Assembly (NCBI GenBank): GCA_002352605.1
Contig: DEIP01000124.1
Location: 2,127-26,291, forward strand
Length of the DNA stretch: 24,165 bases
Reading direction: 5' to 3'
Source of the DNA: Desulfobacteraceae bacterium UBA2771
Lineage (GTDB): Bacteria; Desulfobacterota; Desulfobacteria; Desulfobacterales; Desulfosarcinaceae
How positions within the stretch are numbered: position 1 is the first letter of the stretch; each line of letters opens with the position of its first letter. Shown piece after piece: positions 7,421 to 16,359 of the stretch. A program made the translations under genes and the position numbers. The notes under the pieces were generated by a model, which was not told the origin of the DNA, searched no databases, and saw only the letters and a list, made by a program, of their open reading frames with translations.

Positions 7421-8569
7421 TCAGCAGCCGATATAGCGGGAGATGACGATACGCTGAACTTCCGAGGTGCCTTCACCGATGTCCAGCAGCTTCTGGTCGC
7501 GGTAAAACCGCTCCACGTCGTACGCTTTCATCAGTCCGTAGCCACCGTGAATCTGAACGGCGTGGTTGGCCACCCGCCCCATCAGTTCGGAGCAATATAG
7601 CTTGGCCATGGCGGCCTCTTTTTCAAATGAACGCTTGTGGTCACGCAGCCAGCAGGCCTTGTAAAGGAGATTGCGACCACATTCGATCTCCATTGCGCTG
7701 TCCGCCAATTTGAAGGCCACGGCCTGGAACTTGGAGATGGGCTGGCCGAATTGCTCTCGATGCCGGGCGTATTTCAAGGCTGCGTCATAGGCCCCCTGGG
7801 CGCCCCCCAGTCCCATGGCGGCTATGGAGAGCCGGCCGCCGTCCAGAGTCTTGAGCATCTGGTGAAACCCGTCGCCCGGTTGACCGAGGACGTTTTCCGC
7901 AGGCACACGTACATCATCGAAGTACAGCTCCGCCGTGTTGGAGGCACGCCACATCATCTTCCTTTTCATGGGCACGGCCTTGAATCCTTTGGTGCCGCGC
8001 TCCACGATAAAACAGGTGTATTCCGGTTTGCCGTTGGGGCGGGTGCCTGTGATGGCCTGGACCGTCACCCCCAGGGTCATGTCGCTGGCCGCGTTGGTGA
8101 TGAAAATCTTGGAACCGTTGATCACCCATTCGTTACCGTCATGCACCGCCGTGGTTTTGGACCCGCCTGCGTCCGAACCGGCTGTGGGTTCGGTCAGCCC
8201 GAAACCCCACAACGCCTCCCCGTCGCAAAGCCTGGGCAGGTATTTCCGCTTCTGCTCTTCGTTCCCGAAGTAGTGCAACGGGCCGATCCCCAGGGAGTTT
8301 CCCGCGGCAATGGTGGCCGCCTGGGAGCCGTCCACCCGGGCGATCTCCTCCACGGCGATAATGTATGAGATGTAGTCCATGGCCTGTCCGTGGTAAGCTT
8401 CCGAGACAAACATGCCGAACAGGCCGATCTCGCCCATCTTGCGGGTGAGGTCTACAGAGAATGCTTCCGCTTCGTCCAGCTCCAAGGCCACTGGCGCGAT
8501 CTCACTTTTTGCGAATTTGCGGACCTCCTTGCGAATCATCTCCTGTTCTCGGGTCAAGTCGAAATCCAC
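7421..8569 (-). CDS. Acyl-CoA dehydrogenase (short/branched-chain type)
   Basis: This 382-residue FAD flavoprotein oxidises acyl-CoA to 2-enoyl-CoA and passes electrons to ETF. The family signatures GLTEPTAGSDAGG and QIHGGYGLMKAYDVERFYRD are intact. The catalytic base is present as E366 in IGEGTSEVQR, the position used by short- and medium-chain enzymes. Isovaleryl-CoA dehydrogenase instead has Gly/Ala there and uses an earlier Glu, so a plain isovaleryl-CoA assignment is less likely. A GTG start at 8569 is preferred: AGGAGG lies 5 bases upstream and translation begins MDFDLTREQ, typical of the family. The gene follows tetR by 93 bases and precedes the hydratase by 37 bases. Substrate length cannot be fixed from sequence. 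Confidence 0.92.
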   Translation of the reverse strand: MDFDLTREQEMIRKEVRKFAKSEIAPVALELDEAEAFSVDLTRKMGEIGLFGMFVSEAYHGQAMDYISYIIAVEEIARVDGSQAATIAAGNSLGIGPLHYFGNEEQKRKYLPRLCDGEALWGFGLTEPTAGSDAGGSKTTAVHDGNEWVINGSKIFITNAASDMTLGVTVQAITGTRPNGKPEYTCFIVERGTKGFKAVPMKRKMMWRASNTAELYFDDVRVPAENVLGQPGDGFHQMLKTLDGGRLSIAAMGLGGAQGAYDAALKYARHREQFGQPISKFQAVAFKLADSAMEIECGRNLLYKACWLRDHKRSFEKEAAMAKLYCSELMGRVANHAVQIHGGYGLMKAYDVERFYRDQKLLDIGEGTSEVQRIVISRYIGC

Positions 8570-8662
8570 GACGACCTCCTTTCCGCGACCGCGGAGCCGG
8601 TTGTACCGCACCCTCCGGATACGGCGCCGACCAATTTTAGGTACCGTTGAAGATATTTTATT

Positions 8663-9256
8663 TTAGCAGGCGGCAGGGCTGTCGAAACGGCCGTGCTTCA
8701 ATCCGCTGACAATAAAATTTTCATAGATGTCGGCGATCTCATCCACCGCCAAACGGCCATCGGGCTTGTACCAGGTGGCACCGGCCGTACACAGGGTCAA
8801 AATGGCATAAGAGAGGATCTTGACGTCCACGTCGGCAAACACCCCTTCCCCGGTACCCTGGCGGATGAGGTCCTGAAAGATCAATTCATATTGGTCCCGC
8901 ATGTCTACGATGGTTTGGTGGTGTTCGGCGGTAAGCCCCCGCAGCTCGGCGTTGGCAATGAAGTTTTCCTTCTGCCGTTCCAGATGAAAAGCCACATGGA
9001 CGCGTACGGCCGCCCGCATCCGTGGCTCGACGCCCGCCACCACCGCCAGGCGCTGCTCGAGGGTGATGGTCAGATCATTCATGGTGGACATTAAAATATG
9101 AAACAGCAAATCCTCTTTACTGGCGTAGTGATAATAGATGCTGGCCTTCTGGATGCCGCTGCCTCTGGCGATGTCGCTGACACTGGTGGCGAAATAGCCC
9201 TTTTTGAAAAAAAGATCGATACATACGGATTTAATGATTGTCTTCGTGTCGGCCAT
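8663..9256 (-). CDS. TetR-family transcriptional regulator of the acyl-CoA gene cluster
   Basis: This 197-residue protein has an N-terminal TetR helix-turn-helix (about 5-50, with TSVSDIARGSGIQKASIYYHYASKEDLL) and a helical ligand-binding C-terminus. The ending WYKPDGRLAVDEIADIYENFIVSGL is typical of TetR regulators that control fatty-acid or acyl-CoA catabolism (FadR/KstR2-like). It is the first gene of the minus-strand run leading into acyl-CoA dehydrogenase, hydratase and lyase-like genes, so it probably represses them and itself and is released by an acyl-CoA. A palindrome containing CGACCGGTCG lies 59 bases upstream, next to a TTGACA-containing promoter. Confidence 0.93.
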   Translation of the reverse strand: MADTKTIIKSVCIDLFFKKGYFATSVSDIARGSGIQKASIYYHYASKEDLLFHILMSTMNDLTITLEQRLAVVAGVEPRMRAAVRVHVAFHLERQKENFIANAELRGLTAEHHQTIVDMRDQYELIFQDLIRQGTGEGVFADVDVKILSYAILTLCTAGATWYKPDGRLAVDEIADIYENFIVSGLKHGRFDSPAAC

Positions 9257-9311
9257 AGGCGCTGCGGCTCCTGATACAACGGACGATGACCGGGGAGAGA
9301 AAAGCAGTTTA

Positions 9312-9326
9312 ACCGACCGGTCGTTA
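9312..9326. promoter_or_regulatory. Candidate TetR operator upstream of tetR
   Basis: The core CGACCGGTCG (9315-9324) is a perfect 10-bp palindrome, with near-symmetric AAC and TT flanks. It lies just downstream of the predicted minus-strand promoter and 56 bases before the tetR ATG, where a bound repressor would block transcription. CCGACCGGTCGG-like palindromes are, as recalled, common operators of TetR regulators of acyl-CoA catabolism. Binding by this particular protein is inferred. Confidence 0.55.
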
Positions 9327-9336
9327 GGCCATCAAT

Positions 9337-9365
9337 TTTTATTCCAAATTCTGCTATTTTGTCAA
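9337..9365 (-). promoter_or_regulatory. Predicted sigma-70 promoter of tetR-acd operon
   Basis: On the minus strand a perfect -35 hexamer TTGACA (9360-9365) is followed after 17 bases by an AT-rich -10-like TAAAAA (9337-9342, 4 of 6 matches). Transcription would begin near 9330, so the CGACCGGTCG palindrome would cover about +5 to +17. The -10 element is weak, hence moderate confidence. Confidence 0.45.
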
Positions 9366-9463
9366 GGATAAAGTCGGAAGACTATACGGAAAACTGCGCT
9401 GCGGTGCGAATCCGCTGGACGGCGGTCGAGGATATCAGGACCATGACAGCGCCGGCAGCAGCC

Positions 9464-10909
9464 TCAGAACACTTCAGGAATGCCGTAGGTGACCAGGATC
9501 TTGCCGGTACGGGTTTCCAGCGCCACCCAGGCCTGACGCAGGCCGACCAGGGCCAGGACCAGATTGCTCCGGGCGGTGGTCAGATCCTTCTGGGCTTCGT
9601 TGAGGCGAACCAGAGACCCCTGTCCGGCGTTATATTCTTTTTCCACAAGATCCCGTGTACGCTGCACCAAATCCACATTCTCCAGCTGGAGGGTTACCTG
9701 GGTTTGGGCCGTAACCACGAGTGCCACGGAACTGCGGATGTCCGAGGCGACCGAAAGGATCAGCTCCTCCAGGCGTTTTTGCAGCTCCACCTTGCGCTGC
9801 CGGGCCTCCCGGATTTTTGCCCGGGTGTAGCCGCCGGCAAACAGGTTGTATGCAAGGCCAACCTGGACACGGTTGCCGAAATCGTCCCGCCCGAATCCCG
9901 GATCCCCGGTTCGCTCGCCGTCTACACGGCCGGCCACCAGGACCGTGGGATAGTAGTCGGACTGGGCGATTTTGACCTGTGCCTCGGTCTGTTTGATGCG
10001 CCATTGGGCCTGCCGGATATCCGGACGATGATCCATTGCATTGGCGATCAGTTCATCCACCGGTGGGGTGGAACGCTCCGCGTTCGTCTCCGCAGACAGG
10101 CGGGCCAGTTGCACGTGGGCCGGCAGACGGGAACCGGGAAGCCCCAGCAGCGCGGCCAGCCCGTATAGGGCGATCTCGTACCGGTATTCCTGGTTGATGC
10201 GGGTGGTCTTGGCCTGATTTTTCCGCACCTGGAAGTTGAGCACGTCGCTCAACGCACCGGTTCCCACCCGCCGGCGGGCTTGGGCATCGGCCAGCTGACG
10301 CCGGTTGAATTTCTCGTCTGCCTCGGCGATGGCAATGTTTTCCAAGGCCAGTTGGGCGGAAAAATAGGAGAGGGCCACGGCGGAAATCAGCAGCCGGCGG
10401 GCGTCATTCAATGCTTCTGCGCTGGACTGTTCCCCGTAACGGGCCGACGCATTGGAAAATTTGCGTTCGAACCCGTCAAACAGGGTCCAGGACGCGGTCA
10501 GGTCGGCATTGTAGTAGTCCTGGGGGTCCTCGATGGTGGCGGCCGGGTTGAGAAGCCGGACGGCGGCAAGATTCTGTCGGTAAGCATTTTCGGAAAGTTC
10601 CGCCCGCGCTCCCGACGCATTGGCGTCCAGCCGTGGCCAGTAGGTGGCGCGTGCCTGAACCACCTGGGCCTTGGCCTGGCGAACGCGGGCCGCTGCCGCT
10701 TCGAGTCCGGGGTTGCCGGTCAGGGCGATATCCACGGTGGTTTTAAGGTCCAGGGGCGACATGGCGGCCCAGTCTATCGTTGTTGCATGACCGGGTTGTT
10801 CCTTCGCGGAAGACCCTGTGGCTACGGTTTCCCGGGCAATCCCCGCCGACGGCTGGGCGACCATCCAGCAGAGCATGGGTACGGCGAACCAAATGGCGCG
10901 ATTTTTCAT
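9464..10909 (-). CDS. TolC-like outer membrane efflux protein
   Basis: This 481-residue protein begins with a signal peptide (MKNRAIWFAVPMLCWMVAQ, cleavage near SAGIA) and continues with the duplicated outer-membrane-factor fold. That fold forms a trimeric channel through the outer membrane and periplasm. Two Ala/Gln/Arg-rich helical repeats are visible (NPGLEAAAARVRQAKAQVVQ near 75 and MDHRPDIRQAQWRIKQTEAQV near 300), along with the family sequence YNLFAGGYTRAKIREARQ. ATG at 10909 is chosen for the clear signal peptide; the frame extends to 11089 inside the RND gene. It is the last gene of the MarR-MFP-RND-OMF operon, 34 bases after the pump gene, and completes the tripartite efflux system. 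Confidence 0.9.
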   Translation of the reverse strand: MKNRAIWFAVPMLCWMVAQPSAGIARETVATGSSAKEQPGHATTIDWAAMSPLDLKTTVDIALTGNPGLEAAAARVRQAKAQVVQARATYWPRLDANASGARAELSENAYRQNLAAVRLLNPAATIEDPQDYYNADLTASWTLFDGFERKFSNASARYGEQSSAEALNDARRLLISAVALSYFSAQLALENIAIAEADEKFNRRQLADAQARRRVGTGALSDVLNFQVRKNQAKTTRINQEYRYEIALYGLAALLGLPGSRLPAHVQLARLSAETNAERSTPPVDELIANAMDHRPDIRQAQWRIKQTEAQVKIAQSDYYPTVLVAGRVDGERTGDPGFGRDDFGNRVQVGLAYNLFAGGYTRAKIREARQRKVELQKRLEELILSVASDIRSSVALVVTAQTQVTLQLENVDLVQRTRDLVEKEYNAGQGSLVRLNEAQKDLTTARSNLVLALVGLRQAWVALETRTGKILVTYGIPEVF

Positions 10910-10943
10910 CGTTTCGACTCTTTCCTGACCTGCTTTTAAGGCA

Positions 10944-13900
10944 TCACTTGCAGACATCCACGGACGGTGAGCGCAATTGTCCATGATCGTCGGCCGGCGG
11001 ATCTTCATGCCGGTTTCTGGCCGGTTCCACTTCCAGACGCCTGGGCCATTGGCCGTGTTTGACCCGTCGTACCACCAGCCGAAGGTCATTCAGTATGGTC
11101 ATCAGGCTGGGAATGAGCACCAGCGTAAGAACGGTGGCGAAGGCCACGCCGGCGGCGACGGAAAGCGCCATTGGGATGAGAAATTTTGCCTGGAAATCGG
11201 TCTCCAGGATCAACGGGGACAATCCACCCACCGTACTCAATGTGGTGAGGAAAATCGCCCTGAAGCGTCGTGCAGCGCCTTTCAAAATAGCGTCGAAAAA
11301 AGGGATCCCGCAGGCAAAATTCTCATTGATGCGTTCGATGAGTACGATGGCGTCGTTGACCACCACCCCGGTGAGGGCCACCATGCCGAAGATGCTCATG
11401 ATGGATAGATCGTAGCCCATCAGCATATGGCCGAACACCGCCCCGATCATACCGAAAGGCACGGTAAACATGATTACGAGGGGCTGGGCGTATGAGCGGA
11501 ATATGGTGGCGATGATGACAAAGATGCCCAGTACCGCCAGAGGAAAGCCGATGAATAGGCTGCCAAAGGATTCTCGCATCTTCTTCTGCTCCCCCTGAAG
11601 GTCAACGAACAGTCCGGGATGGCGCTTCTTCAACCGGGGGAAATAGTTGGCTGACAGCTCCGCAAAGATCTCGTTGGCGTTGGCCTTGTTGGTGTCCACG
11701 CCGGCGCTCACGGCCACCCGGCGCATGCCGTCGGTGCGGGTGATGGTGGAGTAGCCGGGAGTAAAGGTGACGTCGGCAACGGACATGAGCGGCACCTCGA
11801 ACCCGCCGGCGGTACGGATGCGCACCTGGTCCAGGTCGGACAGGCGGCTGCGTTCATCGGCGGTGTAACGTACCTTCACCCGGATGTCATTCCGGCCCCG
11901 TTGGAGCCTGAGGGCTTCGTTACCGTAGTATCCGGCGTAGATCTGCCGGGCCAGGTCCTCCACGGTGAGCCCCAGCGCCCGGGCTTCCGGCTTGAGGCTC
12001 AGGCGCATCTCGTTCTTTCCGGGGGAAAAGTCGGTGCGAACCTGGTACACCCCGTCGAATTTTCTCAGCCGTTCCATCAGCTCGTCGGCAGCGGCCAGGA
12101 TATCATCCATGTTGTATCCCCGGAGCCATACCTCGATGGGATCGCCGGGCGGCCCGGCCTCCATGCCGGCAAAGGTCAGGGATTTGATGCCGGGCAGGAT
12201 GCCGATCTCCTTTTCCCACAAAACCATCAGCGCCTCGGCGTGAATCCCCCGCTTTTCGGAATCCAGGAGAATCGCCTGGACGGAGCCGTAGTGGGGGCCC
12301 ACCTGGGGTATTCCGCTCAGGGTCTGGCCCACCAGGGTCAACCGGTCTTCCACCAGGGGCTCGCCGGACCGGGTCCGGGTCTTTTCTTCCAGCCGCATCA
12401 AGGCGGTCTCGATCGCTTCGATGGCCCGCCGGGTAACCTCCGGCGGGGTGCCGCTGGGGAACTCCGCCGTGGCGGTCATGATGAACCCGTCCAGTTTCGG
12501 AAATACTTCAAATTTGATGATCCCGCTGCGCACCAGGCCGATGGTGAGCATGAGTACGGCAATGGCCGTGGCTAAGGAGATGTAGCGCCAGTACAGCGCT
12601 TTGCTGAGAAATGGCATGTAAACGCGGGCGACTAACAGCTCCATCCACCGGGAGGTGGTTTGTTGAACCCGGGAGAGCCGTCGAACCAGTGTACGTTCCT
12701 GATCGTTCGGCCGGTTGGGGTCGGGCAGGTGACTCAGATGGGCCGGCAGCAAAAAGAGACACTCCACCAGCGACACCACCAGGCAGGCGATCACCACCGC
12801 AGGCAGGATGGAGATGAATTTTCCCATGATGCCGCCCACATAAAACAGCGGCAGAAACGCCACGATGGTGGTGAGGATGGCGGCGATCACCGGCATACCC
12901 ACTTCCACAACACCGTCCACTGCAGCCTTTAGGGCGGGCTTGCCCTGCTTGCGGTGAACGTAGATGGCTTCGCCCACGACGATGGCGTCGTCTACCACGA
13001 TGCCCAGCACCATGATGAGGCCGAACAGGGAGATCATGTTGATAGTTCCGCCCATGGCCCAGAGGATTGCCAGGGCACCGGCAATGGAGAGGGGAATGCC
13101 CATGCCTGCCCAGAAAGAGAGCCGGGCATTGAGAAAACACCATAGCAGCAAAAAGACAATACACAGGCCGATGATGCCGTTTTTAAGCAGCAGGTCGATC
13201 CGTGCCCTGAGCATTTCGGTGTTGTCGTAAAGAATTTTTATCTTGGCGTCACCCGGAATCTGCCGCTGTTTTTGTTCGATGTATCTCTCGATGGTCTTTG
13301 AGATCAACAGCGCATCTTCTTCCGGCGTCTTGTAGACAATCAACAGGACGGCCGGTTCCCCATTGATGGTGGCGGCAATGGGGTCCTCGGTGAACCCGTC
13401 GTCGATATGGGCCAGCCGGTCCAGGGTGACCACATCCCCTTCCGGTCGCGCCAGCACCACAATCGAGGCCAATTCCTGACCGGTATACTTCCGGCCCATG
13501 GTGCGCACCCGGATCTCCTCTTCGCGGGTGCGGATGGTGCCGCCGGCCAGGTTAAGGCTGTTGCGGCGAACGGCATCGGTCACGTTGGAAAAAGAAAGGC
13601 CATACTGGCGGAGTCGTTCCTCGGAAACCTCAATGGCAATTTCATAGTCCCGGGAACCGAAGGTTTCCACCTGTGAGATATCGGATAGTTGCTGGATTTC
13701 GTCCTTGATCTGCTCGGACCACTCCTTGATCCGCCGTTCGGACATGTCGCCGGACAGGTAGAGCAATGTCACCACATCCTTGAGCAGCAACTCGCTGATC
13801 ACCGGCTTCTCCGCATTCACCGGGAGGGTTGAGATGGCATTGACCTTGGTGCGCACCCGGTTGAGCACCTCGTCCACATCGTAGTCCTCCCGGATCTCGA

Positions 13901-14180
13901 TATTGGCCGCACCCAGCCCTTCGGACGATTTGGTGGTGTACTGTTTGATTCCCTGCAGTCCCTCAATAGCCGCTTCGATCTTTCGGCTGATTCCCTCCTC
14001 CACCTCTTCCGGATCGGCGCCGGGATACGGCACCGAGATGGTGATCATATCCAGGGAAAATTCCGGAAAGGTTTCACGGATCATGTTGGCCGTGGCGATG
14101 TATCCGGCAATAAAAATCATCACCAGAATGATGTTGGCGAACACCGTGTTCCTGGCAAATGCGGTAAGAACCCGTTTCAT
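10944..14180 (-). CDS. RND-family efflux pump (inner membrane transporter)
   Basis: This 1078-residue protein has the AcrB/MexF-superfamily layout: an N-terminal membrane helix (about 12-32), a large periplasmic loop, a block of helices (about 333-480), a second helix and loop, and a C-terminal helix block. The paired Asp of the proton relay is present (D397-D398 in GIVVDDAIVVGEAIY). The matching helix in the second half reads GVVVNDAIVLIERIN; the Lys of AcrB (K940) is replaced by Asn, as in other RND branches. It would export small molecules using the proton gradient. The ATG at 14180 overlaps the membrane fusion protein stop by 4 bases (ATGA), implying coupled translation. The C-terminal tail (about 35 residues, Arg- and Pro-rich) is unusual. 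Substrate is unknown. Confidence 0.94.
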   Translation of the reverse strand: MKRVLTAFARNTVFANIILVMIFIAGYIATANMIRETFPEFSLDMITISVPYPGADPEEVEEGISRKIEAAIEGLQGIKQYTTKSSEGLGAANIEIREDYDVDEVLNRVRTKVNAISTLPVNAEKPVISELLLKDVVTLLYLSGDMSERRIKEWSEQIKDEIQQLSDISQVETFGSRDYEIAIEVSEERLRQYGLSFSNVTDAVRRNSLNLAGGTIRTREEEIRVRTMGRKYTGQELASIVVLARPEGDVVTLDRLAHIDDGFTEDPIAATINGEPAVLLIVYKTPEEDALLISKTIERYIEQKQRQIPGDAKIKILYDNTEMLRARIDLLLKNGIIGLCIVFLLLWCFLNARLSFWAGMGIPLSIAGALAILWAMGGTINMISLFGLIMVLGIVVDDAIVVGEAIYVHRKQGKPALKAAVDGVVEVGMPVIAAILTTIVAFLPLFYVGGIMGKFISILPAVVIACLVVSLVECLFLLPAHLSHLPDPNRPNDQERTLVRRLSRVQQTTSRWMELLVARVYMPFLSKALYWRYISLATAIAVLMLTIGLVRSGIIKFEVFPKLDGFIMTATAEFPSGTPPEVTRRAIEAIETALMRLEEKTRTRSGEPLVEDRLTLVGQTLSGIPQVGPHYGSVQAILLDSEKRGIHAEALMVLWEKEIGILPGIKSLTFAGMEAGPPGDPIEVWLRGYNMDDILAAADELMERLRKFDGVYQVRTDFSPGKNEMRLSLKPEARALGLTVEDLARQIYAGYYGNEALRLQRGRNDIRVKVRYTADERSRLSDLDQVRIRTAGGFEVPLMSVADVTFTPGYSTITRTDGMRRVAVSAGVDTNKANANEIFAELSANYFPRLKKRHPGLFVDLQGEQKKMRESFGSLFIGFPLAVLGIFVIIATIFRSYAQPLVIMFTVPFGMIGAVFGHMLMGYDLSIMSIFGMVALTGVVVNDAIVLIERINENFACGIPFFDAILKGAARRFRAIFLTTLSTVGGLSPLILETDFQAKFLIPMALSVAAGVAFATVLTLVLIPSLMTILNDLRLVVRRVKHGQWPRRLEVEPARNRHEDPPADDHGQLRSPSVDVCK

Positions 14181-15535
14181 GATGCAGACGCCTCGGCGGC
14201 AGTGGTGTCCGCGATTTCCAGCAAGGCCTTTTCAAGAGGGTCAATGAGTCGGGTGAGAATCACCGTGTCGCCCGGGTTGAGCCCCCGGCCCACATAAACA
14301 TACTCTCCCTCGATCCGCTCCACAGTTACATCCACTGTTTTGAGCCGGCTGTCGGCGTTGACCAGGTAGACCTTATTTTCGAAGCTCACCGCCTGCCGGG
14401 GCAGCCGGTAGACTTCATGCATGGTCCGGCCTGGAATTTCAACCGAGCAAAACATCCCTTCCACCAGCGGCAGCAACCGGCTATCCTTGCCCACGGCCGA
14501 TTCTGCGGTGATGCGCACGGCCACGGTGAGCGTCCGGGTTTGCCGGTCGAACTTCACCACTCGGTTCAAGGTACCGGGCCAGGCGGATCCGGTCTTGTCT
14601 TCTGTCCAGCGGATGGTACACGTGACGGGTTTGAGTTTGGCAAACCAGGCCGCGGCCTGGTGGTTGCCGGCCGGCGTTTCAAACTGCAACCATCTCCCGG
14701 CATCCCGACTGTCAAGGGGCACCTGAATCTCCAGAAGCGTATCATCGGCCAGAGTTAGGATATTCTGCCCCGGCGAGACAAATTGCCCGACTTCCACGGA
14801 AACAAATTTAATCCGGGCATCGAAAAGTGCCTTGACCGTGCAGCGGGACAGTTTCGTTTCTGCCAGCGAGAGGCGAGCCTTTGCCGAGGTCAGGCTGTTT
14901 TCGGCTTCCCGAATCTGCAACGGGTAGAGGGTAACGGCCCGGACCATCTGATCCGCCTGATCCGAGGCGCTATTATAGGCACGCTCCGCCTGATCCACCC
15001 CGGATCGGGTTCCCACACGGTCCGCCTCGAACAGCCGCTTGATCCGTTCGAACTCGGTCTTGGTCAGCTGGGCATTTCGCTCCAGGGTTGTCAATCGTTG
15101 GGTGTCGATGGCAAACTGCTTTTTCAGGCGCGCCACCGAATTCTGCCACTGGTTGACTCCAGCCTTGGCCTCCTTGAAGCCGGCCTCATAGTCGGCCGGG
15201 TCGATACGGAACATCACGTCGCCGACGGGGATGATCTGCCCGATCTTGAGGGTTGGGTGGGTGTAGACCACCCGGCCGGAGACTTCCGGCGCAATGGTCA
15301 CCACGGTCAGGGTCCTGGCCTCGCCAAACCCGGTGACGGTCACCGGATAATCCCGGGGCAGTGCCGTCGTAACCTGCACTTTAATGGTCCGTTCTTCGGT
15401 TTTGGATTCGGCGGGGGGCCGCTTCAGGCCGGCCAGTCCGTTCATCCCCACCCAGCCGACAAAAAGAATCAGGGTACAAATGACGATACGAATCATCACG
15501 TGTTTCTTCTGGCTGTTTTTTTTCTGATTATCCAT
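14177..15535 (-). CDS. RND efflux membrane fusion protein (periplasmic adaptor)
   Basis: This 452-residue HlyD/AcrA-type adaptor joins the RND pump to the outer membrane channel. It has one N-terminal membrane anchor (about 13-33), a first half-lipoyl segment (VTIAPEVSGRVVYTHPTLKIGQIIPVGDVMFRIDP), a long alpha-helical hairpin (about 115-225), a second half-lipoyl segment (VKALFDARIKFVSVEVGQFVSPGQNILTLAD) and beta-barrel regions. No lipobox is present, so it is anchored by the helix. ATG at 15535 is chosen because the frame upstream is only the shadow of the MarR gene. It overlaps the MarR stop by 8 bases and the RND start by 4 bases. Confidence 0.92.
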   Translation of the reverse strand: MDNQKKNSQKKHVMIRIVICTLILFVGWVGMNGLAGLKRPPAESKTEERTIKVQVTTALPRDYPVTVTGFGEARTLTVVTIAPEVSGRVVYTHPTLKIGQIIPVGDVMFRIDPADYEAGFKEAKAGVNQWQNSVARLKKQFAIDTQRLTTLERNAQLTKTEFERIKRLFEADRVGTRSGVDQAERAYNSASDQADQMVRAVTLYPLQIREAENSLTSAKARLSLAETKLSRCTVKALFDARIKFVSVEVGQFVSPGQNILTLADDTLLEIQVPLDSRDAGRWLQFETPAGNHQAAAWFAKLKPVTCTIRWTEDKTGSAWPGTLNRVVKFDRQTRTLTVAVRITAESAVGKDSRLLPLVEGMFCSVEIPGRTMHEVYRLPRQAVSFENKVYLVNADSRLKTVDVTVERIEGEYVYVGRGLNPGDTVILTRLIDPLEKALLEIADTTAAEASAS

Positions 15536-16022
15536 TTTGCCGACCTTGAATTGCTGAAAGGTGGTTATATTCCAAAACCTGTTTGACTTGCTGGAGCACC
15601 TCACACCACTTTTGCGCGGTCTTCGGCCCCAATGCCTCCACCATTTCCACAAAAGCGTCCAGGATCGTCGGTTCCACGCGGGCGATGTCTTCGATCGCTT
15701 CCGGAGAGACCCGGATGTCCACCTTGCGCCGATCCTGGTCACAGGGGGTACGGGTCAAAAGGCCCCGCTCCACCAGACGGTCAACCATGGTGGAGACCGA
15801 TGGCGGAGATACGCCCAATAGCGCTGCCAATTCGGTGACCGACACCGTTTCACGTACGCGGATCATCATGATCATGTTCATCTGCGGTGAAGACAAATTC
15901 CCCAATTTGCCACCGGTCATGCGCATGCATGCACCGGTAGCGACCCGCTGCACACGATCATGGATAATTCTGCCGGTGGTAAAGATATAGCGGGCAGTGG
16001 CCAGTGTATCTTGCTCTGTCAT
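15528..16022 (-). CDS. MarR-family transcriptional regulator of the efflux operon
   Basis: This 164-residue winged-helix protein matches the MarR fold: VTELAALLGVSPPSVSTMVDRLVERGLLTRTPCDQDRRKVDIRVSPEA (about 60-107) contains the recognition helix and the DxRR wing. MarR proteins usually repress efflux genes and let go on binding a small toxic compound. It is the first gene of the pump operon, with its stop overlapping the adaptor start by 8 bases, so it probably controls itself and the pump. GAGG lies 5 bases before the ATG. A promoter with an AT-rich partly symmetric -10 region lies just upstream. Confidence 0.93.
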   Translation of the reverse strand: MTEQDTLATARYIFTTGRIIHDRVQRVATGACMRMTGGKLGNLSSPQMNMIMMIRVRETVSVTELAALLGVSPPSVSTMVDRLVERGLLTRTPCDQDRRKVDIRVSPEAIEDIARVEPTILDAFVEMVEALGPKTAQKWCEVLQQVKQVLEYNHLSAIQGRQNG

Positions 16023-16359
16023 GAACGCCTCAAAAAGTAAATATAGCGAGATATAAGCTTTAATAACTTTTTGTCATTAAAAAATTTAGACAGACTAATC
16101 AATAGCCTTTCAAACTATTATTCGGCGATGATTCGCCCACCGGCGTGCTGGCCGGAAGTGTTTGGAAGGAGATAGATCCATTGGGCCGATCAATCTTTTC
16201 AAAAGGGTATCATTCCGTAACCCATCCTATCGACTCGTTTGCTAAACCGGACTGGATGAATGCTATTTATTTGCTGTGCATGTTAAAGAAAGTCCGCCGG
16301 GAGCCGATATCGAGGGAAACAGTTCAATCAACCCATGACAAGACCCGGATGGAACCAAT
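16023..16359. other. 337-bp divergent intergenic region between marR and the minD-like gene
   Basis: The marR-proximal half is AT-rich and carries the predicted marR promoter; this is also where a MarR operator is expected (the partly symmetric TATA-GCGAGA-TATA at about 16042-16055). No clear sigma-70 pair was found for the plus-strand ATPase operon: a TAGACA (16087-16092) and a TATTAT (16116-16121) are 23 bases apart, too far. No gene, tRNA or repeat was recognised here. Confidence 0.5.
16050..16077 (-). promoter_or_regulatory. Predicted promoter of the marR-efflux operon
   Basis: On the minus strand ATGACA (16072-16077, 5 of 6 to TTGACA) is followed after 16 bases by TATATC (16050-16055). 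The start of transcription would fall about 20 bases before the marR ATG. The -10 region overlaps a short imperfect palindrome, fitting autorepression by MarR. Confidence 0.4.

Noticed and set aside
9359..10168. Plus-strand open frame opposite the TolC-like gene
   Set aside because: Antisense shadow of a well-supported gene; no ribosome site or recognisable motif.
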